Positions 42,720 through 51,968 of a stretch of 64,000 nucleotides of DNA are shown one piece after another. Source of the DNA: Enterovibrio norvegicus_B (GTDB taxonomy: Bacteria > Pseudomonadota > Gammaproteobacteria > Enterobacterales > Vibrionaceae); the NCBI RefSeq assembly GCF_002876705.1, contig NZ_MDAG01000079.1:1-64000 (forward strand), in the 5' to 3' direction. A program made the translations under genes and the position numbers. A model generated the notes under the pieces. That model saw nothing but the letters and a program-made list of their open reading frames with translations. It was not told the DNA's origin and ran no database searches. Within the stretch, counting starts at the first letter, position 1. Each line of letters begins with the position of its first letter.

Positions 42720-43471
42720 TGAAATTCACGGTTGTTATCCCTGCCCGTTATGCCTCGAGCCGTTTGCCAGCCAAGCCGCTAGTAGACATTGGCGGAAAGC
42801 CAATGGTGCAGTGGGTGTACGAGCAATCGGTGAAATCAGGCGCGGACAAAGTCATTGTCGCGACCGATGATCAACGTATTGTTGATGCGGTAAAAGCCTT
42901 TGGTGGTGAAGTGTGCCTAACGCGAGAAGATCACCAATCGGGCACTGAACGCTTGGCAGAAGTGGTAGAGCTTTACAACCTGGATGCGAACGAAATCATC
43001 GTGAACGTTCAAGGTGACGAGCCATTGATTCCGCCTGTTGTTATTCGTCAGGTCGCTGAGAATCTCGCGAACAGCGTTGCGCCTATGTCGACGCTTGCGG
43101 TCAACATTGACCATGCAGATGAAGTGTTCAATCCGAACGCTGTTAAAGTCGTGACGGATAAAGATGGCTACGCGATGTACTTTAGCCGCGCGACCATTCC
43201 GTGGGATCGCGACAATTTTGCCAAAGCGCCGATGGAAATTCACCATAACCTGAAACGTCATATCGGCATTTATGGCTACCGTGCGGGCTTTATCAACACT
43301 TACATCAATTGGGCACCGAGCCCGATTGAGCACATTGAATGTTTAGAGCAACTTCGTGTGCTGTGGTATGGCGAGAAGATCCACGTTGATGTTGCGATTG
43401 AAGCGCCGCCAGCGGGTGTTGATACACAAGAAGATCTAGACGCAGTGAGAAAGATTATTGCTGCTGGCTAA
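42719..43471 (+). CDS. kdsB: CMP-Kdo synthetase
   Basis: KdsB activates Kdo with CTP for lipopolysaccharide inner core synthesis. The 250-aa cytoplasmic enzyme opens with VVIPARYASSRLPAKPL (nucleotide loop), followed by IGGKPMVQWVYEQ, VATDD, SGTERLAEV, VNVQGDEPLI and RHIGIYGYRAGF, all family marks. Its start shares a base with the ycaR stop. A strong terminator at 43506 ends the msbA-lpxK-ycaR-kdsB series. Confidence 0.97.
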   Translation: MKFTVVIPARYASSRLPAKPLVDIGGKPMVQWVYEQSVKSGADKVIVATDDQRIVDAVKAFGGEVCLTREDHQSGTERLAEVVELYNLDANEIIVNVQGDEPLIPPVVIRQVAENLANSVAPMSTLAVNIDHADEVFNPNAVKVVTDKDGYAMYFSRATIPWDRDNFAKAPMEIHHNLKRHIGIYGYRAGFINTYINWAPSPIEHIECLEQLRVLWYGEKIHVDVAIEAPPAGVDTQEDLDAVRKIIAAG

Positions 43472-43505
43472 TCCATTAGCGACAAAGTAGATTGGCGAGT
43501 AAAGA

Positions 43506-43538
43506 AAAACGCCCTGATGAAAGTCAGGGCGTTTTTTT
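43506..43538. terminator. Bidirectional terminator after kdsB
   Basis: The stem AACGCCCTGA / TCAGGGCGTT is followed by seven T, with AAAAA on the left. It serves kdsB and the convergent elyC. Confidence 0.85.
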
Positions 43539-43575
43539 ATGTTTTATCGCAGTGAACAGCACGGGCTGTCTTGGA

Positions 43576-44424
43576 TCAGCCTGGAGCAGGCGCCAACACT
43601 TCCGTGACAGGAGAGGCTGGCTCAGGCGAGGTGACAGGGTCGCCTTGTACCTCGGCTTCTTGCTGCGCCACTTTGTCGCGTAGACGCTGCCACAGCTGGC
43701 CTAAACGCTCATGCCAGTAACGTTCGAACTGTTCTAAGTATTGCGCTCGCGGCGAATACTTAATCCACGGCTGATGAATCTCTTTTTGTGCCATGTAGTT
43801 CGTTGGTGCAGGCGTCGGGTTAAGACCCGCGCTTTTAAATTCATAAAGTGCTCTTGGCATGTGGCTCGCAGAGGTGACCAACACCAAATTGCTACGGCCG
43901 ACGACAGACGCGGCTTGGAAAGCTTCTTCCCACGTATCCTTCGCGGTTTCCAGCAACAGAATATTGTTCTTGTTCACACCCATTGCCATTGCAACACGCG
44001 CTAGCATACGCGCATGGCTCACTTCATTGCCGCCATCGTATCCAGAAAGGATCAGTTTTGACGTCGGATACATGAAGTGAATACGAATACCTTCAATCAA
44101 TCTCATTAGCGCAGTACGTGACAATTCTGACGTGGGAGGAATCTCATCATCAACGACGTGTCCGTGTCCGAGCACCATAACGTAATCAACCGGCTCACTG
44201 GGTGTCAGAAATCCGGTGTGTTGACGTTCAAGCTTCATCAACAATGATGAAGTGATCGGTTGAAAAGACGCTAAAGCAATTAACAGTAATGAAACAAAAA
44301 CGAGGAACGAACCAAACCCTTTGCGCTGCGTGAACCAGATGAGGAACAAGCCGAAAAAACCAACAAGGAGTAGCGCAGGGAGCGGCATCAGTAAAGTTGA
44401 TATAAGTTTTTTTAGTTCAAACAT
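43576..44424 (-). CDS. elyC: ElyC/YdcF-family (DUF218) envelope biogenesis protein
   Basis: This 282-aa inner-membrane protein has two N-terminal helices (about 9-30 and 37-57), then a periplasmic DUF218 domain with VDYVMVLGHGHVVDDE, KLILSGYDGGNEVSHARMLA and VLVTSASHMPRALYEFKSAGLNP. The tail is Pro/Glu-rich and longer than in E. coli. ElyC is linked to lipid-carrier metabolism and peptidoglycan synthesis at low temperature. As in E. coli it lies between kdsB and cmoM-mukFEB, here divergent from cmoM. Confidence 0.9.
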   Translation of the reverse strand: MFELKKLISTLLMPLPALLLVGFFGLFLIWFTQRKGFGSFLVFVSLLLIALASFQPITSSLLMKLERQHTGFLTPSEPVDYVMVLGHGHVVDDEIPPTSELSRTALMRLIEGIRIHFMYPTSKLILSGYDGGNEVSHARMLARVAMAMGVNKNNILLLETAKDTWEEAFQAASVVGRSNLVLVTSASHMPRALYEFKSAGLNPTPAPTNYMAQKEIHQPWIKYSPRAQYLEQFERYWHERLGQLWQRLRDKVAQQEAEVQGDPVTSPEPASPVTEVLAPAPG

Positions 44425-44536
44425 GAAATGTCGCCCGAAATATAGTCAAACAGGGGTCAATATGTGCATCAAGCCTTTATTAACGGCAAGCATATGCGAA
44501 AATGAACCCCTTGAAGAATATGATAACGAAGGCACT

Positions 44537-45316
44537 GTGACTGAGGATAGAAATTTCGACGACATTGCCCACAAATTTGTTAAAAACATTTATGGGTCGG
44601 GCAAAGGAGAAATTCGCCAAGCTGTTGTTTGGCAAGATCTCGAGTCAATATTAAAAACACTGGGTGAATCCACTTCACTAGACATTTTGGACGCTGGCGG
44701 CGGTTTAGCGCAATTATCGCAACAAATCGCACATCGCGGACACAAAGTGACCTTGTGTGATCTTTCTTCACAGATGCTTGCATTGGCCGAGAAAGACATC
44801 GAAGACGCAGGTCTTCTGTCGCAATATCGCTTCGTTCACGCACCTGTACAAGACATTGAGCAACATATAGACAAACAGGCTGATTTGGTGCTTTTCCATG
44901 CCGTTATGGAATGGTTGAAGGATCCGCGTGAAGCCTTAGACGTGGTGTTATCACAGGTTAAGCCTGGGGGCATTGCATCAGTGATGTTCTATAACCAAAA
45001 TGGCTTACTTTTTAAAAATTTGATTTGTGGCAATTTAACCCATATTGAAGAAGGGATGCCGCATAGAAAACGTTTCAAACTTCAGCCCCAAAAAGGGCTG
45101 CCACCGGAAGATGTGTACCAGTGGGTAGAAGACGCTGGCTTTACAATTTTGGGGAAAAGCGGTGTACGCACCTTTCACGATTACATGAAAGACACGCGAA
45201 CAGGCGAGTACACCTTTGAACAGGTCGTGGCGATGGAGCAAAAGCTTTGCCGCCAAGAACCTTTTATTTCGTTGGGGCGCTATATCCACGTATACGCGCA
45301 AAAACCTCTCGATTGA
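44537..45316 (+). CDS. cmoM: tRNA 5-carboxymethoxyuridine methyltransferase
   Basis: CmoM methylates cmo5U34 to mcmo5U34 in tRNA. The 259-aa enzyme has DDIAHKFVKNIYGSGKGEIRQ at the N terminus, SAM motif LDILDAGGGLAQLS, LCDLSSQMLALA, LVLFHAVMEWLKDP and C-terminal PFISLGRYIHV. I start it at GTG 44537 (GAAGG four bases before), which gives MTEDRNFDDIA as in E. coli CmoM. An ATG at 44462, also behind a G-rich site, would add 25 residues. It lies 55 bases before mukF, which fits the known cmoM-mukFEB order. Confidence 0.92.
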   Translation: MTEDRNFDDIAHKFVKNIYGSGKGEIRQAVVWQDLESILKTLGESTSLDILDAGGGLAQLSQQIAHRGHKVTLCDLSSQMLALAEKDIEDAGLLSQYRFVHAPVQDIEQHIDKQADLVLFHAVMEWLKDPREALDVVLSQVKPGGIASVMFYNQNGLLFKNLICGNLTHIEEGMPHRKRFKLQPQKGLPPEDVYQWVEDAGFTILGKSGVRTFHDYMKDTRTGEYTFEQVVAMEQKLCRQEPFISLGRYIHVYAQKPLD

Positions 45317-45371
45317 TAACAAAAATACCTGAACGAGATTTGGGTAAATAATTAGACAACAAGGATTACGG

Positions 45372-46694
45372 ATGAGCGAAAACTCTCAGACTGTTCCTGA
45401 GTTGGTTGGTTGGGTGAAACAAAACGACTTCTCTCTCAATCTGCCGCCGGAACGGCTGGCATTCCTCCTAGCGATTGCTGTGTTAAGCAGTGAACGTTTT
45501 GATGAGGAGCTTGGAGAGGGTGAACTGATCGATGCGTTTCGCATTGTCAGCGACCAATTTGAGCAAAGCAGCGAAACCATCGCTTTTCGTGCTAACAATG
45601 CCATTAATGATTTAGTTCGTAGCCGTTTGTTAAGTCGCTTTACCAGCGAACTGACCGACGGCGCGAGCATTTATCGCTTAACGCCGCTTGCCTTAGGGAT
45701 CAGTGATTATTACGCGCGCCATCGTGAATACAGCTCGTTGAAGCTGTCTATTCAGCTTTCGATGGTGGCGGATGAAATCGATAAAGCGCTTTCCGCTGCC
45801 TCCGAAGACGGAGACGAAGCCTATTGGCGCAAAAACGTCTATGCCGTGTTGAAGTATTCGGTGGCCGAAATTTTCGACCGTATCGATCTCAATCAACGCA
45901 CCATGGATGAACAACAACAGAAAGTGAAGGAAGACATTGCGGCCTTGCTGAACCAAGATTGGCAGGCAGCCATTGCTAACTGTGAACATCTGCTTAACGA
46001 AACGTCGAGCACGCTTCGTGAGCTTCAAGATACCCTGCAATCCGCGGGCGACCAGTTACAAACGCAGCTTTTAAACATTCAAGAGCAAGTGCATGGTCGT
46101 GACGATCTCGATTTCGTCGATGCCATGATTTACAACTTGCAGATGAAGCTCGACCGCATCATCAACTGGGGTCAACAAGCCATCGACTTGTGGATTGGCT
46201 ATGACCGCCATGTTCATAAATTCATTCGTAATGCCATCGACATGGACAAAAACCGCGCGTTTAGCCAGCGTCTGCGTCAGTCGGTGACAGAATACTTCGA
46301 TAGCCCATGGTTCTTAACCTTCGCAGATGCGGATCGCTTACTGGATATGCGTGATGAAGCCTTGGTGCTTCGTGATGACGAAGTCATGGGCGAAATGCCG
46401 GCCGAGGTTGAATTTGAAGAACTGACCGTGGTTAACGATCAACTGAGTGATCACATCGCCGACATGTTGTCTGGGCACCGCACGACGGGGGCAGGCATCG
46501 ATTTAGGCTCTGTTTTGAAAGATTATTTGGCTCAACACCCACACGCTCGCCACTTCGATTTGGCACGGATTGTTATCAACCAAGCAGTACGTCTCGGTTA
46601 TTCGCAATCTGATTTCAATGCGATTCAGCCAGACTGGCAAGCAATTAACGATTATGGAGCCAAGGTACAAGCAAATGTCATCGATAAATATTGA
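45372..46694 (+). CDS. mukF: Chromosome condensin kleisin subunit MukF
   Basis: MukF is the kleisin of the MukBEF condensin. The 440-aa length is typical. The N-terminal winged-helix dimerisation domain (PELVGWVKQNDFSLNLPPERLAFLLAIAVL) is followed by a helical middle part and the C-terminal winged helix that contacts the MukB head. AAGGATTACGG precedes the ATG. mukE starts 20 bases before the mukF stop, so translation is coupled. Confidence 0.97.
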   Translation: MSENSQTVPELVGWVKQNDFSLNLPPERLAFLLAIAVLSSERFDEELGEGELIDAFRIVSDQFEQSSETIAFRANNAINDLVRSRLLSRFTSELTDGASIYRLTPLALGISDYYARHREYSSLKLSIQLSMVADEIDKALSAASEDGDEAYWRKNVYAVLKYSVAEIFDRIDLNQRTMDEQQQKVKEDIAALLNQDWQAAIANCEHLLNETSSTLRELQDTLQSAGDQLQTQLLNIQEQVHGRDDLDFVDAMIYNLQMKLDRIINWGQQAIDLWIGYDRHVHKFIRNAIDMDKNRAFSQRLRQSVTEYFDSPWFLTFADADRLLDMRDEALVLRDDEVMGEMPAEVEFEELTVVNDQLSDHIADMLSGHRTTGAGIDLGSVLKDYLAQHPHARHFDLARIVINQAVRLGYSQSDFNAIQPDWQAINDYGAKVQANVIDKY

Positions 46695-47430
46695 AGATTT
46701 AATGCCGGAAGAATTGGCAAAGGCCATCGCCAACCCATTGTTCCCGGCGTTAGATAGTGTTTTGCGTGCTGGCCGCCATATCGCTAGCGAAGACTTAGAT
46801 AACCATGCGTATCTGATCGAATTCGAAACGCCACTACAGCACTTTTATCAGCGTTATAACGCGGAACTTGTGCGCGCACCGGAAGGTTTCTTCTACCTTC
46901 GTCCACGTTCAACGTCATTGATTGGTCGCAGCGTATTGTCTGAAATGGACATGCTGGTGGGTAAAGTTCTTTGTTTCTTATACCTCAGCCCAGAACGTTT
47001 GGCGCAAGAAGGGATTTTCACCACCCAAGAGCTGTTTGATGAACTGCTGACATTGGCGGATGAAAATAAACTGATGAAATTGGTCACACTGCGCGCAACA
47101 GGGTCAGATCTTGATCGTGAAAAACTGTACGACAAAGTGAAAACGTCACTGCGTCGTTTACGCCGTATCGGCATGATTGTTCCGATTGGCGAATCCGGCA
47201 AATTCCGCGTGAGTGAAGCAACATTCCGCTTCGGTGCGGATGTGCGCTCTGGCGATGACGTCAAAGAAGCACAACTTCGCTTGATTCGTGATGGTGAAGC
47301 CGTGTTGCACAGCCAAGGTCACGCACAATCGAGCCTTTTGAATGACCACGATGCAGACGAAGCCATTGATGCAGGCGTTCTGGAAGACAATGAAAATCTA
47401 AACGATGACGGGCAGGAGGTTCAGGCATGA
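46675..47430 (+). CDS. mukE: Chromosome condensin subunit MukE
   Basis: MukE binds MukF and regulates the MukBEF complex. The 251-aa protein starts MSSINIEDLMPEELAKAIAN and contains FYLRPRSTSLIGRSVLSEMDMLVGK, LYLSPERL and FRFGADVRSGDD, all familiar from E. coli MukE. The acidic tail (about 225-251) is variable in the family. The ATG at 46675 lies inside mukF; a longer frame from 46570 is mukF shadow. The stop overlaps the mukB start. Confidence 0.97.
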   Translation: MSSINIEDLMPEELAKAIANPLFPALDSVLRAGRHIASEDLDNHAYLIEFETPLQHFYQRYNAELVRAPEGFFYLRPRSTSLIGRSVLSEMDMLVGKVLCFLYLSPERLAQEGIFTTQELFDELLTLADENKLMKLVTLRATGSDLDREKLYDKVKTSLRRLRRIGMIVPIGESGKFRVSEATFRFGADVRSGDDVKEAQLRLIRDGEAVLHSQGHAQSSLLNDHDADEAIDAGVLEDNENLNDDGQEVQA

Positions 47431-50400
47431 TCCAACGCGGTAAATATCAATCGCTGACGATGGTCAACTGGAACGGCTTCTTTGCACGTACGTTTGATAT
47501 CGATAATTTGGTGACCACACTGTCTGGCGGTAATGGTGCGGGTAAATCCACCACCATGGCGGCATTCATCACCGCCCTTATCCCTGACCAAAGTCTCCTG
47601 CATTTCCGTAACACCACGGAAGCGGGCAGTTCTAACGCGTCTCGTGATAAAGGTCTGCATGGTAAGCTAAAACCTGGCGCGTGTTATGCGGCCTTGGATG
47701 TGGTGAACTCGCGCAATCAACGCATTTTATTTGGTGTGCGCCTGCAGCAAGTTGCTGGTCGCGACAAGAAAGTGGATATCAAACCTTTCATCGTTCAGGG
47801 CTTGCCTGCAAACGTGAAACCAACAGATGTCTTGATTGAGAACGTCTCGTCTAACCAAGTGCGTGTTCGCCAGCTTAACGAAGTGAAAGACGCGCTAGGC
47901 CAGTATGAAACGGCGCAATTCAAAGCGTTCAACTCTGTTACCGATTACCACGCGCAAATGTTCGAATACGGTGCGTTGCCGAAGAAACTGCGTAACCAAA
48001 CTGACCGTTCGAAATTCTACCGTTTGATCGAAGCATCGCTCTATGGCGGTATTTCAAGTGCCATCACCAAATCATTACGTGATTACTTGCTGCCGCAAAA
48101 CGGTGGTGTGAAGAAAGCCTTCCAAGACATGGAAGTGGCACTTCGCGAAAACCGCATGACGCTAGAAGCGATCAAACTGACACAGCGTGACCGTGACTTG
48201 TTCAAACATCTGATCACGGAATCAACCAACTACGTGGCGTCTGACTACATGCGCCATGCGAACGAGCGTCGTAAGAAACTTGAGCTTGCGCTGCAACGCC
48301 GTGGTGAGTTGCTGGGTTCACGCCGCCAGTTAGATGATTTCCAAGGTACGTTTGGTCGTATGACCGACGAACTAGATGCATTGTCAGAGAGCCAGACACA
48401 CCTTGAACTCGATCACCAATCCGCGTCTGACCACCTGCAATTGGTGCAGACCGCTGTTCGTCAACAAGAGAAAGTAGAGCGCTACCAAGAAGATTTGGAA
48501 GAGCTCGCCGTTCGTCTTGAAGAACAAATGATGGTGGTGGAAGAGGCGACTGAACAGCTAGTGATGCAGGAAGAACAAGCGCATCTTAGCGAAGAAGAAG
48601 TCGATAGCCTTAAAACGCAACTTGCGGACTACCAACAAGCGTTGGATATGCAGCAAACGCGTGCACTCCAATATCAACAAGCGGTTAAAGCGCTTGAAAA
48701 AGCCCGTGAACTGACGGGTAACGACGAACTGGATCAAAACAATGCAACCAGCGAACTGGGTGCATTGAAAGCGGACGAAGACAAACAAACGTCTGAATTG
48801 CTGAGTTTGAAACACAAGCTGGACATGTCTTCGGCGGCAGCAAAGCAATTCGAGCGTGGTCTTGAGTTGGTTCGCAGCATTGCGGGTGACGTTTCTCGTT
48901 CAGAAGCGGGACAAAAAGCCCGTGACGTGATCGTGAAAGGTCGTGAGTACGGCCATGTCGCACAAAATGCGGATCAGTTGACTGCACAGCATCGCGATCT
49001 TGAACGCCAAATGCGCAGCTTCCAACAAGCGAAAACCTTGTCTGAGCAATATCAGCGTCAGTTCAATGCATCGGTTGTGTCAGAAGACGACGTTGAACTT
49101 GAACTAAACCGCCAGCAAGAACGTCTTGAAACTGCAGAAGAAGCGGTAGGCGAACAAGCAGACAAAGTGCGTGAGCTTCAACGTAACGAAAATGACGTTA
49201 ACGCCAAGATTGTCGAGTTTGAAAAAGTTGCGCCAGCGTGGATTGCTGCACAAGACGCGTTGGAAAAATTGGCAGACCAAACCGATGCTGAGCTTTACGA
49301 CAGCCAAGCGGTGCTGGACACCATGCAGAAAGTGATGGTCACTGAGCGTCAAACCTTGGATACCCGAGACAAACTGGCGGTTGAAAAACAGGCGCTTGAA
49401 GCTGAAATCGAACGTTTAGCGCAACCAGGCGGCAGTGGTGATGCACGATTGCAATCCCTTGCTGATACCCTAGGCGGCACGTTGCTTTCTGAAATTTACG
49501 ACGACATCACCATGGAAGATGCGCCGTATTTCAGTGCCATGTATGGCCCAGCTCGTCACGCGATTGTGGTGCCAGATCTAAAAGGCATCAAAGAAAAACT
49601 GGTCGATATTGATGATTGCCCAGATGATCTTTACATCATTGAAGGCGAAGCCGAAGGCTTTGATGACAGTGTGTTCGATGCGGACGAGATGGAAGGGGCC
49701 GTTTGCGTTCATTTGAATGATCGTCAACTGCGTTATTCACGCTTCCCGAAAGTCCCGTTGTTTGGCCGTGCTGCGCGTGAACACCGTTTGGAAAACCTGC
49801 GTGAGAAACGTGAAGAGTTGGTCGAGGGTTACGCAAAAGCGTCTTTCGATTCACAGAAGCTTCAGCGTCTAACACAAAGCTTCAACCATTTCGTGTCTGC
49901 GCACTTGAACGTAGCGTTTAACGAAGACCCGGAAGCGGCATTGAAAGTGCAACGTGAAAAACGTAGCAGTATTCAGCGTCAACTGGGCCAACTGCGTGAA
50001 AACGAGCAGCAAGTTCGCAGCCAATTAACCGGTTCGAAAGAAGCCATGGGTCTGTTGAATAAGCTTCAACACGTGGTGAATGCACTCGAAGATGAAACAT
50101 TAGAAGCGCGATTGGAAGAGATTGAATCACGTCTTTCAATGGCGGACGAAGCGCGTCACTTTGTGCGTGAGCACGGTAAAGCGCTTGCTGAACTGGAAGG
50201 ACTGGCCTCAACACTTGATGCAGACCCAGAGCAGTTTGATGCGTTAACGGCATCATACCAACAGGCTGACGAAGCACTTCAGTTACTCAAGAAGAAGCTG
50301 TTTGCCTTGTCTGACTTGGTTGAGCGTCGTCATCACTTTGGCTATGAAGATGCTGTTGCTTTGCTTGACAAGAGCAGTGAGCTTAACGAGCAGTTAAAAG

Positions 50401-51887
50401 CCAAGTTGGTTGACGCAGAACGCGCACGCACACGCTCACGCGACACCGTGAAGCAAGTGCGTGACCAAGTGAACCAGTACAACCAATTGCTTGCCTCACT
50501 GAAAAGTTCGCACCAAGCGAAGCAAGAAACCGTGGCTGAATTTAAGCGTGAATTGGTTGAGCTTGGCGTGCGTGCCGATGTTGAAGCAGAAGAGCGCGCA
50601 CGTATTCGTCGTGAAGAGCTACATGCACAATTGACACAATCTCGTCAGCGTAAGAGTGAGCTAGAAAAAGGGTTAACCGCGATCGAGCTTGAAATGAAAT
50701 CGCTGGTGAAAACCCTCAAGAAAGCGGGCAAAGAATACTCTGAACTGCGTACGTTCGTGGTTAACGCCAAAGCCGGTTGGGTGGAAGTGCTGAAAATTGC
50801 GCGCACCAGCAATGTTGAGAAGCAGCTAAACCGTCGCGAAATGGCGTACATGTCTGCCGATGAACTGCGTTCGCTGTCAGATAAATCCTTGGGTGCGCTG
50901 CGCCTTGCGGTATCAGACAACGAGATTCTGCGTGATGCGCTGCGCGCGTCAGAAGACATGGCGCGCCCAGAACGTAAAGTGCTGTTCTATGTTGCGGTAT
51001 ACCAACACCTTCGTGAACGTATTCGTCACGATATTATCCGTACCGACGATCCTGTTGAGGCCATCGAAGAGATGGAAGTCGAGTTGGGCCGTCTAACCGA
51101 AGAGCTGACACAGCGTGAGAAGCGCCTTGCGATCAGTTCTGAGTCTGTGGCAAACATCATTCGTAAAACGATTCAGCGTGAGCAAAACCGCATTCGCTTG
51201 TTGAACCAAGGTTTATCAAACATTGGCTTCGGACAAGTGAAAGGGGTGCGTTTGAATGTGTCGATTCGTGATACGCACGCACAACTACTGGCTGGTCTGG
51301 CTGAAAATGCCGAACAGCACCAGGATTTGTTCGGTAACAACCGCCTGACGTTCTCTGAAGCGATGGCGAAATTGTTCCAACGTTTGAACCCACATATCGA
51401 CATGGGTCAGCGTTCACCGCAAATCTTGGGTGAAGAGCTGTTGGATTACCGTAACTACCTAGAGCTAGGCATCGAAGTTAACCGCGGTACAGACGGTTGG
51501 CTACGTGCCGAATCGGGCGCTCTGTCTACTGGTGAAGCGATCGGTACTGGTCAGGCAATCTTGTTGATGGTTGTTCAGAGCTGGGAAGAAGAATCACGTC
51601 GCTTGCGTGGTAAAGACGTGATCCCATGTCGTCTTTTGTTCCTCGATGAAGCTGCGCGTCTGGATACGAAATCCATTTCGACTTTGTTCGAGCTTTGTCA
51701 TCGTCTCGACATGCAGTTGCTGATTGCAGCGCCAGAAAACATTAGCCCAGAGCAGGGGACAACCTACAAACTAGTGCGTAAGATCTTTAATGATAAAGAA
51801 CACGTGCATGTGGTGGGTTTACGCGGCTTTGGCGAAGTGTCTAAAGCTGAGTTACCGTTTGATGGTGAGCTTGAAAATGCGAGTTAA
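47427..51887 (+). CDS. mukB: Chromosome condensin SMC-like ATPase MukB
   Basis: MukB is the SMC-like ATPase that compacts and helps segregate the chromosome. The 1486-aa protein has Walker A GGNGAGKSTTM near 34-44, long coiled coils (about 230-640 and 850-1120) around the hinge (about 645-800), and the C-terminal head with signature LSTGEAIGTGQAIL and Walker B RLLFLDEAARLD near 1405. Start and mukE stop overlap (ATGA). A terminator follows at 51918. MukBEF in place of Smc-ScpAB fits Vibrionales or Enterobacterales. Confidence 0.98.
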   Translation: MIQRGKYQSLTMVNWNGFFARTFDIDNLVTTLSGGNGAGKSTTMAAFITALIPDQSLLHFRNTTEAGSSNASRDKGLHGKLKPGACYAALDVVNSRNQRILFGVRLQQVAGRDKKVDIKPFIVQGLPANVKPTDVLIENVSSNQVRVRQLNEVKDALGQYETAQFKAFNSVTDYHAQMFEYGALPKKLRNQTDRSKFYRLIEASLYGGISSAITKSLRDYLLPQNGGVKKAFQDMEVALRENRMTLEAIKLTQRDRDLFKHLITESTNYVASDYMRHANERRKKLELALQRRGELLGSRRQLDDFQGTFGRMTDELDALSESQTHLELDHQSASDHLQLVQTAVRQQEKVERYQEDLEELAVRLEEQMMVVEEATEQLVMQEEQAHLSEEEVDSLKTQLADYQQALDMQQTRALQYQQAVKALEKARELTGNDELDQNNATSELGALKADEDKQTSELLSLKHKLDMSSAAAKQFERGLELVRSIAGDVSRSEAGQKARDVIVKGREYGHVAQNADQLTAQHRDLERQMRSFQQAKTLSEQYQRQFNASVVSEDDVELELNRQQERLETAEEAVGEQADKVRELQRNENDVNAKIVEFEKVAPAWIAAQDALEKLADQTDAELYDSQAVLDTMQKVMVTERQTLDTRDKLAVEKQALEAEIERLAQPGGSGDARLQSLADTLGGTLLSEIYDDITMEDAPYFSAMYGPARHAIVVPDLKGIKEKLVDIDDCPDDLYIIEGEAEGFDDSVFDADEMEGAVCVHLNDRQLRYSRFPKVPLFGRAAREHRLENLREKREELVEGYAKASFDSQKLQRLTQSFNHFVSAHLNVAFNEDPEAALKVQREKRSSIQRQLGQLRENEQQVRSQLTGSKEAMGLLNKLQHVVNALEDETLEARLEEIESRLSMADEARHFVREHGKALAELEGLASTLDADPEQFDALTASYQQADEALQLLKKKLFALSDLVERRHHFGYEDAVALLDKSSELNEQLKAKLVDAERARTRSRDTVKQVRDQVNQYNQLLASLKSSHQAKQETVAEFKRELVELGVRADVEAEERARIRREELHAQLTQSRQRKSELEKGLTAIELEMKSLVKTLKKAGKEYSELRTFVVNAKAGWVEVLKIARTSNVEKQLNRREMAYMSADELRSLSDKSLGALRLAVSDNEILRDALRASEDMARPERKVLFYVAVYQHLRERIRHDIIRTDDPVEAIEEMEVELGRLTEELTQREKRLAISSESVANIIRKTIQREQNRIRLLNQGLSNIGFGQVKGVRLNVSIRDTHAQLLAGLAENAEQHQDLFGNNRLTFSEAMAKLFQRLNPHIDMGQRSPQILGEELLDYRNYLELGIEVNRGTDGWLRAESGALSTGEAIGTGQAILLMVVQSWEEESRRLRGKDVIPCRLLFLDEAARLDTKSISTLFELCHRLDMQLLIAAPENISPEQGTTYKLVRKIFNDKEHVHVVGLRGFGEVSKAELPFDGELENAS

Positions 51888-51917
51888 GTGAACGCTGTTC
51901 GCTTGTGGATCAAATAG

Positions 51918-51944
51918 AAAGGCCAGCGAAAGCTGGCCTTTTTT
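51918..51944 (+). terminator. Terminator of mukFEB
   Basis: The stem AAAGGCCAGC / GCTGGCCTTT has a GAAA loop and is followed by a T-run. It lies about 30 bases after mukB. Confidence 0.9.
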
Positions 51945-51968
51945 GATCATAGTGCCAATTGACTCACA

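Noticed and set aside
46570..46674. Longer start for MukE
   Set aside because: The extra 35 residues are a shadow of the mukF end; family MukE proteins begin MSS at 46675.
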